Assembly (NCBI GenBank): GCA_036362985.1
Contig: JAYGXS010000002.1
Span: 85,863,267-85,927,266, forward strand
Direction of reading: 5' to 3'
Origin: Ligula intestinalis
Lineage: Eukaryota > Platyhelminthes > Cestoda > Diphyllobothriidea > Diphyllobothriidae
Length of the DNA stretch: 64,000 nt
Notes under the pieces: generated by a model
Databases searched by the model: none
The model's input: only the letters and a program-made list of their open reading frames with translations
What the model was told of the DNA's origin: nothing
Program-made: the position numbers and the translations under genes
Shown here: positions 44,361 through 56,560 of the stretch, piece after piece
How the letters are laid out: every line of letters begins with the position of its first letter
Numbering within the stretch: position 1 is the stretch's first letter

Positions 44361-45765
44361 ATATCAGTAATAGACTGTTCTTAGTCAGCACCAAATACCA
44401 AGGCGTTGTCTATCTTCACCCTTCATTCTAGCTTCAGCTCTAATCTTTCCATCCTGTTATAGTGTAATACAATGGTACATCTGTCCGCATTTTTTATAAT
44501 TTTGATACCTTAGCTAAAACCATCTTTATTTTGTTTTATAAGGTATTCTGATCTTCAATTGGGGATAAGGAGACCTCCAGTTATTTTATGTGGCTCCCAA
44601 ACATGATTTTCACGAAAGAGTCTTTCCAAGTAAGTGCCCGGAAACTATGATCAGTTCCCAAACTGAATGTCGCGACGCCTGCACGACCATCAGTCCCAGT
44701 GTAATCTACGGATTACACTCGGCTATCCCAAATGATTTAGGCTACTGCTCGAGCGATTTTAAGCTCGTGTGTGCAAATGGTCAAAGTAGTTTTATGCTCG
44801 CTTCTGTTCTCCACAGAGGCGCCTAAAGGGTATCGTAATAAACGATTACCAGTCGACAAAATTCGTCGCAGGGACAGGATTGGGTTCAATATCAGGTCCA
44901 TCGAGGAGATAATGTTGATATCGAGAAAACCTTTTTCACTACGATCTTCAAGCCAGTTTCCTAAGGTGAAGAGAAGACGGGAGATGGCTATTGGAGGGAA
45001 CAGTTTTTTCTGTACAGAAGAGGGTGGGGAAACGTTAGGTGGATGGCGACTCCCGGACGAATGCAGTCCGGCTGCTAGGGCGCCGAGCCCAGAGTGTCAG
45101 AGCATAGGCAGTCATCACAGTCGGTCCCCATCTGAGTCGGCCTTGAATGCCAATGAGCAGACGGATTGAGGTCAGCCTATGAATACGGGCATGTTATCGG
45201 TTGCCGGGTTCTCGCGGGGTTTGCAGCTGTCCAAAAAGTAGGTCTAGGCTTGCAAGCATGGTACGTCATGTCTAGCGTGACGCAGAGGGAGTGGCACTAG
45301 TGTGCCACTACAGAACAGTGTAAAGAAACAAGATTTCCCAATTCAGGATGCATGACCTTCTACTCATCGATTACTGCGTACTTAACATGCCAACTGAAGC
45401 TAACATGCGCGCAATGTTGTGCCTCTGCGTTTGGACACATTTTCTTCCATTCGTTCATGATCTTGGGAAGAAGAGTGATCATAAGCGCGCGCTTCAAATC
45501 GCGCGCTTCAAATTGTGGTTCAAATTTCTCGTCCTCCGTGGGAAATACTATTTTCGGGATTTCGGTATTTAAGACCACCTTCCGTGTCCGTGACAGCCTT
45601 CCGTCTAAGGGATTCCAGTTATCTACAAACGGTTGAGTCGTTCCAATATCCTTTCCATACAATTTATCGCTTTATACGATTTGCATAGAGCTTTAATATC
45701 GTATAACTTTACTTTGATCTATGATGGGAAACAAAACTAAACGTACAGCGCAACATGTAAAAAAT
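44361..45765. other. G-repeat fragment and unrecognised frames
   Basis: The part at 45045-45160 is a diverged relative of repeat G (GACTCCCGGACGAATGCAGT, then CCGGCTGC). A minus-strand frame at 45360-45662 has a protein-like composition (IPKIVFPTEDEKFEPQFEA, ending in HVKYAVIDE) but no recognised family. It begins without ATG after an upstream stop. A plus-strand frame at 44771-45169 overlaps the G-repeat fragment and is likely spurious. Confidence 0.3.
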
Positions 45766-45767
45766 TT

Positions 45768-45845
45768 GCCACGAGTGGGATTCGAACCCAAAACCCCTGG
45801 TTCACGGGCATCAGTCGTTACCACTACACTACCCAGGCGGACGGT
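45768..45845 (-). repeat. tRNA-like sequence beside a LINE
   Basis: On the minus strand it reads GTAGTGTAGTGGTAACGAC (box A-like), a CCGTGAACC anticodon region and TTGGGTTCGAATCCCAC (clean box B with a 7-base loop). The acceptor strands (TCCGCCT and TCGTGGC) do not pair well, so a tRNA pseudogene or SINE head is more likely than a working tRNA gene. Confidence 0.5.
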
Positions 45846-45903
45846 TTCCACTGATTTATTTCAGGATATAAGCCCAAATCGCAATTTCGAGGGTAGAAAC
45901 TGC

Positions 45904-47098
45904 ATGGTTGGTGCATCAACATCGCGCCCTGCTAAAAGGCCTAGAAGTTCTCCGAGCTCAATAGACACAGATTACAAAGACCGAGATGACATATTGGACA
46001 TGGAAATTTCAACAGCATTTTCTGTCATGCAGAAGAATATGGTATGCCGTAAACGGAATTAGAGGAACTGAAGTCACTTTTGCATACTTTAACGCATGGC
46101 TAGATGTCGGAGACGACTGAAAGCCGAGAAAAGGCCGAGGCAAAGAAAACAGAAAAGGTTTCCATACTCCATAAGCAAACTCCAGCAGGACAAGTAGTGG
46201 AACTCGACCTAGTCGAAGAGTCGGAAATCCCCGAAAATTAGGAAGAGCCGGGAGTCGAACTCAGTAAGTTTGGCCAGCAGGCAGACGGTGTCGCCACTAG
46301 ACCAGCAGACCATGATGAAGGAAGTGAACATTTTGCTTACTCAAGGGGTGTCGTGCTTAACACAGCCCCAAAAACCAAGCAGGCGGTGTCTAAGATACCA
46401 GTAAGAACTAGTCTGGTTGCGTCTCCCAAAAAGCCCAAGACGCCACCGACTACCACACAAAAAGGTGGCCTTGGCACAAAAGAGAAGCTGCTGAGTCCTC
46501 CCAATTATCAAATGCCGGAGCTTAGGGATCTCACGGCCCATGTCGAGGATATTCACACGTCGGTAAGGTCCACTAATAAACCTCATAGCCTGTTATTTAA
46601 TCGCAGCCAGTGCATCGTCATACAAGGCATGCCTGAATCTTCTTTGGAGACCCCAAAGAATAAAATTGACCATGATATGGATCTATGCCGTGGATATGTT
46701 AAAATTCTCCTACAAGAAAATGTGGAAATGGTGGCTCCTCCCTAAAAGCATTTAGGATGGGCCTAAAGAAGGGTCCATATGCGGACTCGGGTCAACCCAG
46801 ACCAATAAAATTTATACTCAAGCAAGAAGAACAAGAAAAGCTATTGCTGAACAGGAAATCGCAACTACGGAACACGAACCCAACTGTTTTTTTTCAGCGG
46901 GAGTACTCGCCGGCCGAGAGGGAGAAGTGGAGGGAACTGAGAACCGAACTCCACAGGAGATCCAATGCGGGCGAGCGGAACCTGCGAATAATGAACGGGG
47001 AAATTATCACCGCCCGGAGGTCATTCCTCCGGAGACAGCCAATAACGCTGAGTTTTACAGACAAAAAGCAGACCAAAACTCAGGCATACAGTAGCTAA
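45904..47098 (+). pseudogene. CR1-like ORF1, frameshifted
   Basis: Starts MVGASTSRPAKRPRSSPSS, a basic N-terminus, and is interrupted by stops at about 46060 and 46240. The frame at 46240-46745 has a Lys/Pro-rich stretch and the block NRSQCIVIQGMPESSLETPK, typical of flatworm CR1 ORF1 RNA-binding regions. After a further shift near 46750 it ends with NPTVFFQREYSPAEREKWRE and LRIMNGEIITARRS. The product would package element RNA. The segment 46242-46312 coincides with an antisense tRNA-like sequence. Confidence 0.6.
46242..46312 (-). repeat. tRNA-like sequence antisense to ORF1
   Basis: The minus strand reads TGGTCTAGTGGCGACACC (box A) and GAGTTCGACTCCCGGC (box B) with about 35 bases between them. 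The plus strand across it keeps an open frame (EEPGVELSKFGQQADGVATR). Either a SINE head landed in frame, or the ORF1 sequence mimics the boxes. Confidence 0.4.
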
Positions 47099-47147
47099 TT
47101 CGCAGAGACCTTCCGGCTCTCTCGCCCCACAAATCGCTCAGAAATCT

Positions 47148-49546
47148 ATGCCGGCGAAGCTGCGCTTTCTTTATACGAACGCACAAAGTTTGCTTCAGAA
47201 GATTGACGAGCTCAAAGTTTGTATAGCTGACCTACAGCCGGATGTCATATCCATCATAGAGACCTGGCTACAGGCCAACGTAATGGATACCGAAATTTTA
47301 CCCGCAGAGTACCAAGTTTTTCGTAGGGACTGGATACATAGGAGGGGAGAAAGAATAACAGTGTTTGTCAAGAAGGGTATCAGTGCGTCAGAACGCAAAA
47401 TTGGTTCCTCTCATGATTGTGAAGCGCTATGGCTTAAACTGAAAACGCGTGGTCCACCCACTTTACATTTCATAACTCTCTATAGACCGCCAAATCAATC
47501 TCCAGAGGGTGGTGAGACCTTGTTTGGACTAATGCATGAACTGGCTCAAAATGAATACGCGCTGATCACCGGAGATTTTAACGCCCCACTGGTTAACTGG
47601 GATGAGCTATCAGTTAAGGGTTCTCATGAGTCTTTTAGCTCCAGACGCTTAAAATTGACGGGGACCTCTCTCTCGTGCAGAATGTTGGATTCCCGACGAG
47701 AATAAAAGAAGCACAAACAGCGAACTGTTTGGACATCGTATTATCGAAAGACCCGATTGATACAAGTGAAATTAGGTCAACCGCGCCTCTTGGAACGAGT
47801 GATCATGTCATGATCCTGTGGGAATATGCTTCAAACACCAATCAACCAAGAAATACCGAGGTTCGGTTAGACTACTGGCGCGGAAATTATATCGCAATGA
47901 GCATTGAACAAGCAGCAATAAATTGGTATGACCTTCTAACCGGTAGTCTGGATGCCGACGGGAACATTGTCAGGGATCTTATAAGTGAAGTTATGCATTA
48001 AAACTGTCCGCTGAAAAAAGTAAAAAGGGTGAGCAGGTCCATCTGGTTAACGCAAGATCTGCAAAGCCAAATAAACCGCAGGAACAAACTCTGAAGAAGG
48101 TACGCATCAACACGCCAGCCTTCACACTACGAAGAATTCCGCCGAAAGCAGAACGAGGTTAGATCGAACATTCGAAAAGCGCGGAAAGACTACGAAGCGA
48201 AAATTATAGAGCCTGCCGTAACAAAGCCAAAGGTGCTCTACAGTTACATCAACAGCAGATTTAAAAACAAAGACAGTTGCAGTACTAAAAGGTTAAAATA
48301 ATGAAGAAATCATAGTCAATCTCGAGGAAACCAATCCTGCCTGACCAATATGCTTTATTCTATGGAGGAGTGGTCCAGGTTATTAGATGAAAATACCCCC
48401 GTAGATGTTGTTTACATAGACTTTAAAAAAGCTTTCGATAAAGTCCCTCACCAACGGCTACTCTAAAAGGTTTGCAAATCCGGGATAAGGGGCAATTTAA
48501 GAAATTGGGTAGGATATTTTCTCATAGGCCGATAGCAGTCCGTCTGCGTCGGAAACGCGATATCCTCATCAGTGCCAGTTGTGAGTGGAGTGCCCCAAGG
48601 CTCCGTTCTTGGGCCACTATTGTTCCTAATATACGTCAACGACTGTAGGCATGGGCTGGTCAGTAATGGAATCTTGTTTGCAGATGGTATTGAGATATGG
48701 CAACCCATCAGAAACGCTTATGATGAACAAACTCTGCAAGAAGGACGACCGCCTAGGTGAATGGTCCAAAAAATGGTTGATGCGGTTTAACTTTGCGAAG
48801 TGTGTCACATTGCGACTGAAGACAAAGAAATTGAGCGCGATGGATTACACACACAACTACGTACTCGATGGAAGGTGCCTGTCGAATGTCAATGAACAAA
48901 AAGTTCTGGGTATGGCTATTGTGCCATCCCTGAAGCCGTCTTTACAGTGTGCTAGGGCTGCCAAGAGGGCAAAGAGTGTTCTGTTTGCCATTAAGCGAAC
49001 TTTTTTCGAAATCGACAAAAAATATTCGGCAAAATCTATGGAACATTTATTCGCTCACATCTGGAGTATGGCATTCAGGCGTGGCGACCATGGATGCAAA
49101 AAGATAACCAGGTGCTGGGAAGAATTCAGTGAAGGGCAACGAAAATTGTGAAGGGCCTAAAGTCTTCATCTTACGTATGTAGATTAGAAGCACTTAACGT
49201 TTTCCCCTTGAGTATAGACAAATCCGCGGCGACCTCATACAAACAGACCACCTCATGAGGAATCGGGAGTGTGCCCTGAAGTTTGATAAATTCTTCGCCT
49301 TCACCACTTTTATCAACTCCGTGGGAATTTCCTCAAACTGCAGGAAACCCTTTCCCATTTAGAGGTCAACAAGCAGTCGTTCTCACAGCGATTCATCGGT
49401 GCCTGGAACGGACTGCCCGAGGAGGTCGTAATGGTGAACTCCACAGATGCATTTAAACGGAAACTGGATGAACACCTAATCAACAGTTACTGTTCATATG
49501 TACAAGGAAGCAGGAATAATCTACGCCTCGGAAATACCTATCAATA
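47148..49546 (+). pseudogene. CR1-like ORF2 (endonuclease and reverse transcriptase), broken
   Basis: The endonuclease starts MPAKLRFLYTNAQSLLQKID and shows ISIIETWL (catalytic Glu), ITLYRPP, LITGDFNAPLVNW and, after a shift near 47670, CLDIVLSK and LGTSDHVMI (catalytic Asp-His). The linker continues with stops to about 48295. The reverse transcriptase restarts at SCLTNMLYSMEEWSRLL (about 48335), so the fingers before that point are deleted. Motif A is VYIDFKKAFDKVPHQRLL, motif B VPQGSVLGPLLFLIYVND, motif C FADG instead of FADD, losing a catalytic aspartate. The thumb (EWSKKWLMRFNFAKC, EQKVLGM) and LPEEVVMVNSTDAFKRKLD tail follow. Confidence 0.75.
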
Positions 49547-49570
49547 AAACTTTACATTTGTATATGCTGC

Positions 49571-50204
49571 TCACTATTTTACCGCAACACATCTTATGTT
49601 AAATATATTATGTACCTAAGAGACAGTTCTGAATACCCTCACGCACACGTTAAAATCTGTACTTGTAAATAAGTTACTCACTGTTTTATAGTGACATATT
49701 TGATGTTGGATATTTCATGCATACTGTTTTCAATCGGGTCTTCAAAGGCATTGCCTATTACCCTAAATATGCTGAACTATATGAATGTGCAGCCGTTGCC
49801 CTCTAATGCAAAACAGAAATTCAGCGTCATTCTCTCTCACTTTTAAACTGCCGTTGCGTCCTCTACACCAGCAGGGTATGGATAGGCACAGATGACATAG
49901 TTTAAATATATGTTTGTGGTGTGAATAACTGTAGCATAGAAGTTCAATCGCAATAACAAATTCTGTCTTCAAGAGGGCTGTTGGACGTGTGCAGAACTGG
50001 AAAAATCTTTCAAACCAAGCTACAAAACCATCTATTAATTGATGACTGTGATGACAACGCAGTCAAACTCAAATTATTTAAGAACTACCAAAACACTGGC
50101 TGAGTAACGTTCATCTGACCACAAACGGAAGTCATGTGTCCCACTATGCCTTGCGCCTCGATAGAGACCCTGACAGCCGTACAGATGGTAGTATGGACAG
50201 GAAC
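49571..50204. other. Nothing recognised
   Basis: AT-rich sequence after the LINE end. Confidence 0.4.
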
Positions 50205-50352
50205 TATTACCAGCAAAGACAAGGGAGACTGGAATGGCCATTTCTGGCTTATTAGCCGTCGTCAGCCAGCCATACCCAGACCAAGTGGCGTCCCACCCGA
50301 GCCTCGAACTGCAGAGTCAAGTGTCCTAACTACTGAGTCACGAGCTCGTCGC
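50205..50352 (-). repeat. SINE B, minus strand
   Basis: Read on the minus strand: GCTCGTGACTCAGTAGTTAG (box A region), GCAGTTCGAGGCTCGGGTGG (box B), then GGGTATGGCTGGCTGACGAC, GGCTAATAAGCCAGAAATGG and CCAGTCTCCCTTGTC. A complete head and body. Confidence 0.65.
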
Positions 50353-50563
50353 CTGGCTGGTTTAGCTCAGAGCATATTGAATCTCACTGATTAACGTTCA
50401 TCTGACGGCTAACGTGGCTCATCTATCCCGTTTTGTCTATACTGCTAACTATACGGCTGTCAGGGCTTCCTTTGAGGCCTTAGGCAGAACGGTACAGATG
50501 AGTTCCGGTAGCTGTTAGGCGAACGTTAAGCAACTAGAGTCAATTCTCCCTGACAAGGAAACG

Positions 50564-50745
50564 ATGTGTTCATGGCCCAATGGTTAGGGCATTTGGTTCT
50601 GATCAAAAAGATCGCGAGTTCGAGGCTCTGGCGGGACGCCATTTGGGTCTGGGTATGACTGGTGGACGACGGCTAATAAGCCAGAAATGGCCATTGCAGT
50701 CTCCCTCGTCTTTACAGGCAATAATATCTGCATAAACAACAAAAG
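50564..50745 (+). repeat. SINE B, plus strand
   Basis: Box A GTTCATGGCCCAATGGTTAGG, box B GCGAGTTCGAGGCTC, and the body GGGTATGACTGGTGGACGAC, GGCTAATAAGCCAGAAATGG, ending in CAGGCAATAATATCTGC. It lies 200 bp from an opposite-strand copy. Confidence 0.65.
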
Positions 50746-50999
50746 GTTCGCGTAAAGGTAACCGTCTATGTGAAGGCGCGACATTTCAAAATAAACATTT
50801 CCAGATGCTAAGACACAAACGCAAGGAGAGAATACTGGTGAAAAAAGCTACCAGCAGCCCTGCGTCCATACCCACCCCCCCCCCCACCGTTAACTCATTT
50901 CCGGAACTCTCATTGGCCGATGGGAAGACTTGCGCATCCCGTGTGACACCACCAACAAGCAAAACAAAAAACGGCACCGAGGAGCCTTACCACTGCCAC

Positions 51000-52450
51000 T
51001 GATCTTCTGTTCCCACCCTTTGATCCTGGTTATAGGAGCCGCATACAAATCTGCCATGCACGGTGCATCCAGGGTAACTTATTGATGTCTGTCCTATAAT
51101 TGAAACGTGGGCATTTTCGATGTGTGACGGGAAATTTGAAAGGGGAAGCAGCTTGTGTTGCATTTCTGTTTTAATAAACACAATTACCTCTCTTACGGAG
51201 AACTTCATATTTGTCGCAACCCCTGTAGGCCCGCAGTTAAGCGCTTTTCTATCAGGTTTATTTGGCAATATTTTGTTAAGTTGAACTACTTGCATGGAGA
51301 AGCATATTCTTATCATCCGTGAGGACCTGGAATCAGTTATGTGTATTTACTGCATGCAATTCAGTTTAAAAATTTTATAGGCTACTTATTTCCAGTCTGC
51401 TGCTGGCGAAGACGCACAAGATTTCCTATACTCGTGGATTTCAACACTGATTGCAATGTTCTCCTACGGTGTTCCAAACCTGTAAATGCTAGAAAACGAC
51501 GCATCGTCCGTTTATAACACTACAGATTAGAAAGATAAACACAGGCACAAAATAAATTGCACTCAAGCATTCCCACGTCAGTCCATCGTGTGTGTTTAGA
51601 TTTTGCTGAGGTCGGTACGCGTTAAAAAAGTAAAGCTACAAGGTTCAACTAAAAGACATTATGTCTGACAGAGAATATCCTCTGGATCATTTTACCTTAA
51701 TTGTTTGGAATACATATTTAGAGGAATTTCAGATTAAAATTTTCTGCGGAAATAAAACTTCGATCGCTATTCCGTCGGGAAAGACAACTTACCAGAAAGA
51801 ACAGTATAATCACAAAGCTGTACTGGGTCAGTCCGTGCTTATCTTTGTGCAACGATGACGACAAGACTGAAAAGACAACATTTACAAATCCTGAGAAGAT
51901 ATATCAGGATGGTCTAGGCAGATCGATTTACTCACGGGTAAGAAGAACAAGACTATCTCCTTAGTTAAGAAAAGAAACCACCGTTGGCATGCGTATAACA
52001 AAGTTAACCTGCACGTTTGAATGTAAAGGGACTTTGTGTTTGGCAGAGAATATCCTCTGAAACATTTTACCTTCCTATGGTTGGCAAAGATATTCAGGGA
52101 AACTCGAACATTAGACTGTATTCGAAAAAAATCAGCCATCACTACTGCTTCAGGGAGGAAAAATTAATATTTATGGCAGTATAAGCACAAAACAGTGTAA
52201 GATCATTTTGCTTTTATTTTTGAGCAGATACGACGACCAGACGTACTCCTTTTTTATAAAAAAAGTAAGGCCACACAGTCGTATACCTGGTCCCGAAAAA
52301 CAAACAGCAGAAATGCCGCTGCTCGACATTTTGCCGTTCGTATTTATCGAGGGAAGTTAACATTTGCAAATTCAGAGAAGGTGGGGGATGATGGTTCACG
52401 CAGACTAATAAACTCACGGGTAAGTAGAATGAGACTATCTTCATAGTTAA
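51000..52450 (-). repeat. Composite repeat MR, copy 3
   Basis: Minus-strand copy: module M parts at 52450-51490 (CCCTCGATAAATACGAACGG near 52345 matches 34666) followed by module R at 51320-51000 (GCATGGCAGATTTGTATGCG near 51045). The M interior is rearranged: the AGAGAATATCCTCTG block occurs twice (51670 and 52045). Confidence 0.6.
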
Positions 52451-52799
52451 GATTATGAGATAAGTGAGGTGGTAACCACTCCCTTCCGCGTTGAAATACT
52501 TCCTCTCCGTTTTTATATCAGTATCGTAGGTAGAAACCTATTTTTCGATATCGGTAGCAATGAGTTCAATGCTAGATGCCACGTAAAAACATGTTTTATG
52601 GCTTTCAAAAAAGAGCAATAAATAATGGCCCGAAGATTTACGATTTATATGGCATTAAATATGACTATCCTTGGATTAAATCTAGATAGGGTTAGCACCC
52701 CTGATACCGGGCAGCTCGGCTAGGAGTTACACCACATAGACCTCACATTACATATTACGTACAACCAGTCGTTTTCCTTATGTTAAGATTTGTACAGTA

Positions 52800-53000
52800 G
52801 TTAAGTTGGTCCGTCTGTGTTTCGTGCTCTCAAAAGAAGTGTATTCGTTATTAACAAGGTATGCTGTGACTTGTGTTGCGTTCCCGTTCTTAGCAAACAC
52901 TGTCAACGTGCATTGAAGCGCACTTTCATCCTTCCCTGGTCTTTTTACGACAATTGTGTGGTTCGTTTACTAACTTGCATGGAGAAAATGCACAAACATT
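52800..53000 (-). repeat. Module R fragment
   Basis: Related to 54880-55010. Landmarks are CATCCTTCCCTGGTC, CGTTTACTAACTTGCATGGA. It ends exactly where repeat N copy 2 begins. Confidence 0.45.
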
Positions 53001-53310
53001 ACAGTAGTCGCCACAGATCATGCAATTTTCATAACTTTGTGTCAGTTTGATCATCACTCGAATACCAGTTTAAATGTATTTAGGAAGATGTAGAAAGTAT
53101 AATGAACTGTATCAGGCATATTAGGTACGTGGAATAACAATAGGAATAACTAAATGTTTGCAAAGAAAAATAAAATTTTCACCATAATCCCGTGATTTTG
53201 GAGACGTAAAAAAGAGCTATAAATTAGAACAATGAATTAAGATATTGTGTTAAATCGAAAACTTGAAGCAACCACTTGCTATATATCGAAAGAACTTTTC
53301 TTTAGTCAAC
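53001..53310 (+). repeat. Interspersed repeat N, copy 2
   Basis: Same orientation as 20045-20355 and clearly similar throughout. Small indels and scattered substitutions show that it is an old copy. Its left edge (ACAGTAGTCG) coincides with that of copy 1, which supports a real element boundary. Confidence 0.75.
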
Positions 53311-54655
53311 AAATTCTGTTTACTTTAGTCTTACTGGATAAGTATTTATTGAAAGTCATCAACAAAATTGTGCCATAATTTTCATTGTTTTCACTGTCTT
53401 CATTGATAAATTTATAAATTCTGCATCTGTTCGGCGGTATAAACAAAACCTTTTCAATAAGATAGATATAAAGATCATTTACCGAAATAAAGTGTTTTCC
53501 GATATTAGTTTAAATACATATGACAACTTTTTTTATATGCAGAAATGCCTCGAAACAGAAAACCACATTGTCGAGAGTAAATTTTCTCCGCAGTGGAGTT
53601 GTAAAACTGCTATTCCTAAGGTTCATGAAAAAACTTCCCATAAAAAGTGACCTCTTAGAATATGCTTCGGTTAGATATTCAGCTAACGAACTTCTACGTA
53701 TATTAACTTATTCCAACGTAATACAACAATGATATTTGAGAATTTTGAGTGTTCCTTTAAGTTTCCTGCAGATAAACGAGTCGATTTGACTGGACATTAA
53801 AGAAATTTCTTTTCTCTTTATCGTGGATTATTTTTCACATAAGTTGATTAATTCCACTTTCCGATATAATTATGCGAATTCAGAAAAACTGGCCATATAC
53901 ATTGCCATTTTTGAAATACAGAGTATCCTTTTGTTTGTTCCTTTTCTGAACAATGCAAAATGTGAACGTTAAGTACACAAAAATCTATATTTCTGCACGA
54001 CTTATAGTCAATAAGGCCTTCTTTGTCTTTAATTCGCATTATCATGTTCAATATTTTTTTATTGTGATAAGGTCAAAAAGCGGATTATTTATGCATTCAA
54101 GCAAACACTTCTGTTACTGCACTTTGTGGAAAAATAACTTCACCGGATAGCTAAACATATTTTTTTCAATACAAATCTACAATGTTAATGCAAACAAATG
54201 TGATTCGTTTACCTTGGCTTCACTTGAATCTGAACAATTTTCGACATTTTTTTAGTTCGGGAAGGGATAGCTTGTATACCTTTTTCACTTTTATTGGAGT
54301 TCCTTCTTAGTAAAATCGACATTAACATGCAGTTGGGTTCTATCTTTCATAATAGCATAGGAAATTCTTTCAATATGGGACCACTCCCCATTTCCCCAAA
54401 ATTAATGGTCATTTCTCTTAATAAACCTAACTAAATGACAATTTAAGTAATTAAGTGCTTTCGCAGAATTCAATGAACTGAGTGAATCAAAACAGTGTTA
54501 CTAAATATACGCTAAAGTACCTAAACACAGTTCGCCATGAAAATTGCATGGTCTTTGGCGGCTGCTGTATATTGATCTAGAAAGGCTTACAGCTACTTTG
54601 GCATGCTTACGCCATGTTTTTCATGTTATAAGGAATATGAGATGAAGGATAATTT
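53311..54655. other. AT-rich, nothing recognised
   Basis: Only short frames; no repeat relation detected inside the window. Confidence 0.4.
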
Positions 54656-55207
54656 TTTTTCTAAATCGGTGCTAACATGGGCAACTTAGACATCCTAGTC
54701 GTATAAGCCGCTTACAAATGTGCGATGCACGCGGTGCATCTAGGGCAGCCTGCTGACGTCTGTCCAATAAGTCAAACGTAGGTGTACTATTCGGTATTTA
54801 ATATGTGCGTGACATTGAATTTGAATTGAAAAAAACTTGTTTTACCTGCCTTTTTAAAAAAAAACTGAAGTACATTACTTAAACTGGACCTCAAAATCGT
54901 CACAACCACTGTATACTAGCATTTAGGCACACTTCTATCCTTCCGTGGTCGTTGACTACATTTGTTTCGTTACCTACTTGCATAGAGAATATACATATCG
55001 ATGCTATTTGTCCAAGCAGGCCTTCAGTAAACTCAACATATTTATTACACGGTATTCATCTTATAAAGAATATGCATTGTCGGCTAATTTTTGTTTATTT
55101 TCAAATCTGTTGCTGACATGGCAAATAAGATAGCTACTACTCGCAGCTTTAAACAGTGCCTGTCATTGAGAGGAAGACCAATCGACCGCTGGGACAATAC
55201 TTTTATT

Positions 55208-55257
55208 TTCCTGACGTTTCAAGATCCGTCGCAGATTCAGCATCAGCGACAAAGTCA
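55208..55257 (-). ncRNA. Decayed hammerhead-like motif, PLE A
   Basis: Minus strand: CTGATGC, GAATCTGCGACGGATC, then GAAACGTC. The last core A is changed to C. Confidence 0.35.
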
Positions 55258-55486
55258 AAGAGCAAAAGCAGAAACAGGTAATACATGCACAGGGGTTGTC
55301 ACAGTCATCACGCCCTAGTCCACAACGTGTCATGAAAGTTTAACAGGTCAGAGCCCACATGCCCTCCAACAAACTATCCACGCACAAGAACGTTAACTGT
55401 TTCTGTATGTTTGCAGGAATGATTGTGTCCTATAAATACTAAAAATTCCGTTGTATATAGTACCCGTTTCTTTTACTGCTCCTTGA

Positions 55487-55532
55487 CTATGTATCTGATG
55501 ACGAATCGGCAACGGATCTCGAAACGTCAGGT
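55487..55532 (+). ncRNA. Hammerhead-like motif, PLE A
   Basis: CTGATGA at 55495-55501 and GAAACGTC from 55520. The core is intact, stem II is reduced, and stem I pairing with AGGTG is poor. Confidence 0.45.
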
Positions 55533-56560
55533 GAATAAAAGTATTGTCCCAGCGATCGAGTCGTCCTCTTCTCAATTACTTCTTGGGACTTGCATGCTCG
55601 CTTTTATTGGCAGTGCCTGTCATATTCTCCCACATTGGGTGCATTATTGTCCCCAGTGCTGGGAATGGCCTAAATCCGCGCCTAGGTCCTTTATGCAACT
55701 ACTTACTGGAACCCAGTTGTAGAAGAATTAACACAGGTAATAGGGGCACCAGAAATTGCACAACAGCATTCCCATGTTGGTCCTTCGTGTGCGCATTGCT
55801 TTTGCTGAGGTGGACACGTCCATGGGAAAAAAAGGCTGCAAAGTCAAATTTAAAAACCTCTGGACACTTTGCCATCCTTTATTCGGAATAAACATTAAGT
55901 TGATCTTCAAAGTCTAAAGTTCAGTTCGGATATAAATCGTGAATCTCTACTCTATTTGGGAAGGCCAATTAGTATTAATGGAAAGGAAATTATGTTGCAT
56001 GTCTTATATTCTCTGATTTCGTATATGAAACTCGCTAGATCCTTTTTTACTTCCGAATCGGTCCTATTCCTTTGATTTGAATGTTACACCTACGAACTTA
56101 AGAGGGTGCGGCTCTTTAAATAAAGTTGCGCTACATTTGTATTGCGTTCTGTCAACAGCTGCGGTACAGTTTTGGCTGTTCACTTAAAAGTTGGTAAATA
56201 GATAAAGGGCTTCTGATCCCAATGGGCCTTCGGATGGAAAGTAATTGAGTGGGAAGCTCACCGTCTAAATGCTGTTCCCTAAAATTGAGATGGACCAGGC
56301 TTATTGGATTGAAGACGGATTGCGATTGAGCTTCTGTGACACATTTTGATACACTACTGAGGTCTTTGCATCACAGAGGAGCATTTTCATGACAACGACT
56401 ATGCACATCTTCAGGCTGATGTAGAAGACTTTAAATCGAGATACACAGCCTCCAATAGTTTTACTTTGGTTAAGGGGGACTTCGGCAACACTTTTATCGG
56501 CAAGTTAATAATTCTTGCGACTAAAGATGGTTAACATGACGGTTAAAAGCAACTTCAGGT

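Larger units (their letters stand above)
45850..49570 (+). mobile_element. CR1-like LINE, broken
   Basis: Two-ORF non-LTR retrotransposon of the CR1 type: ORF1 (about 45904-47098), then ORF2 with endonuclease from 47148 and reverse transcriptase to about 49546. An AATAAA lies at 49544-49549. There are several frameshifts and stops plus a deletion in the reverse transcriptase. It is older than the RTE-like LINE at 11-14 kb. The 5' boundary is uncertain; the tRNA-like sequence at 45768 may be part of it. Confidence 0.75.
55165..55640. mobile_element. Inverted pair of PLE A termini
   Basis: The arm 55165-55257 is the diverged reverse complement of 55485-55575, with about 230 bp between. The spacer and right arm (55310-55640) match the PLE A 3' noncoding region at 17945-18265. 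This is therefore a PLE A tail that ends in an inverted extra copy of its own terminus. It interrupts MR copy 4. Confidence 0.75.
54660..56560 (-). repeat. Composite repeat MR, copy 4, interrupted
   Basis: Module M at 56560-55660 parallels 35110-36370 in order (for example GGAGGCTGTGTATCTCG, then GTGATGCAAAGACCTC on the minus strand). Module R lies at 55010-54660. Between them sits the inverted PLE A pair at 55165-55640. Confidence 0.6.
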
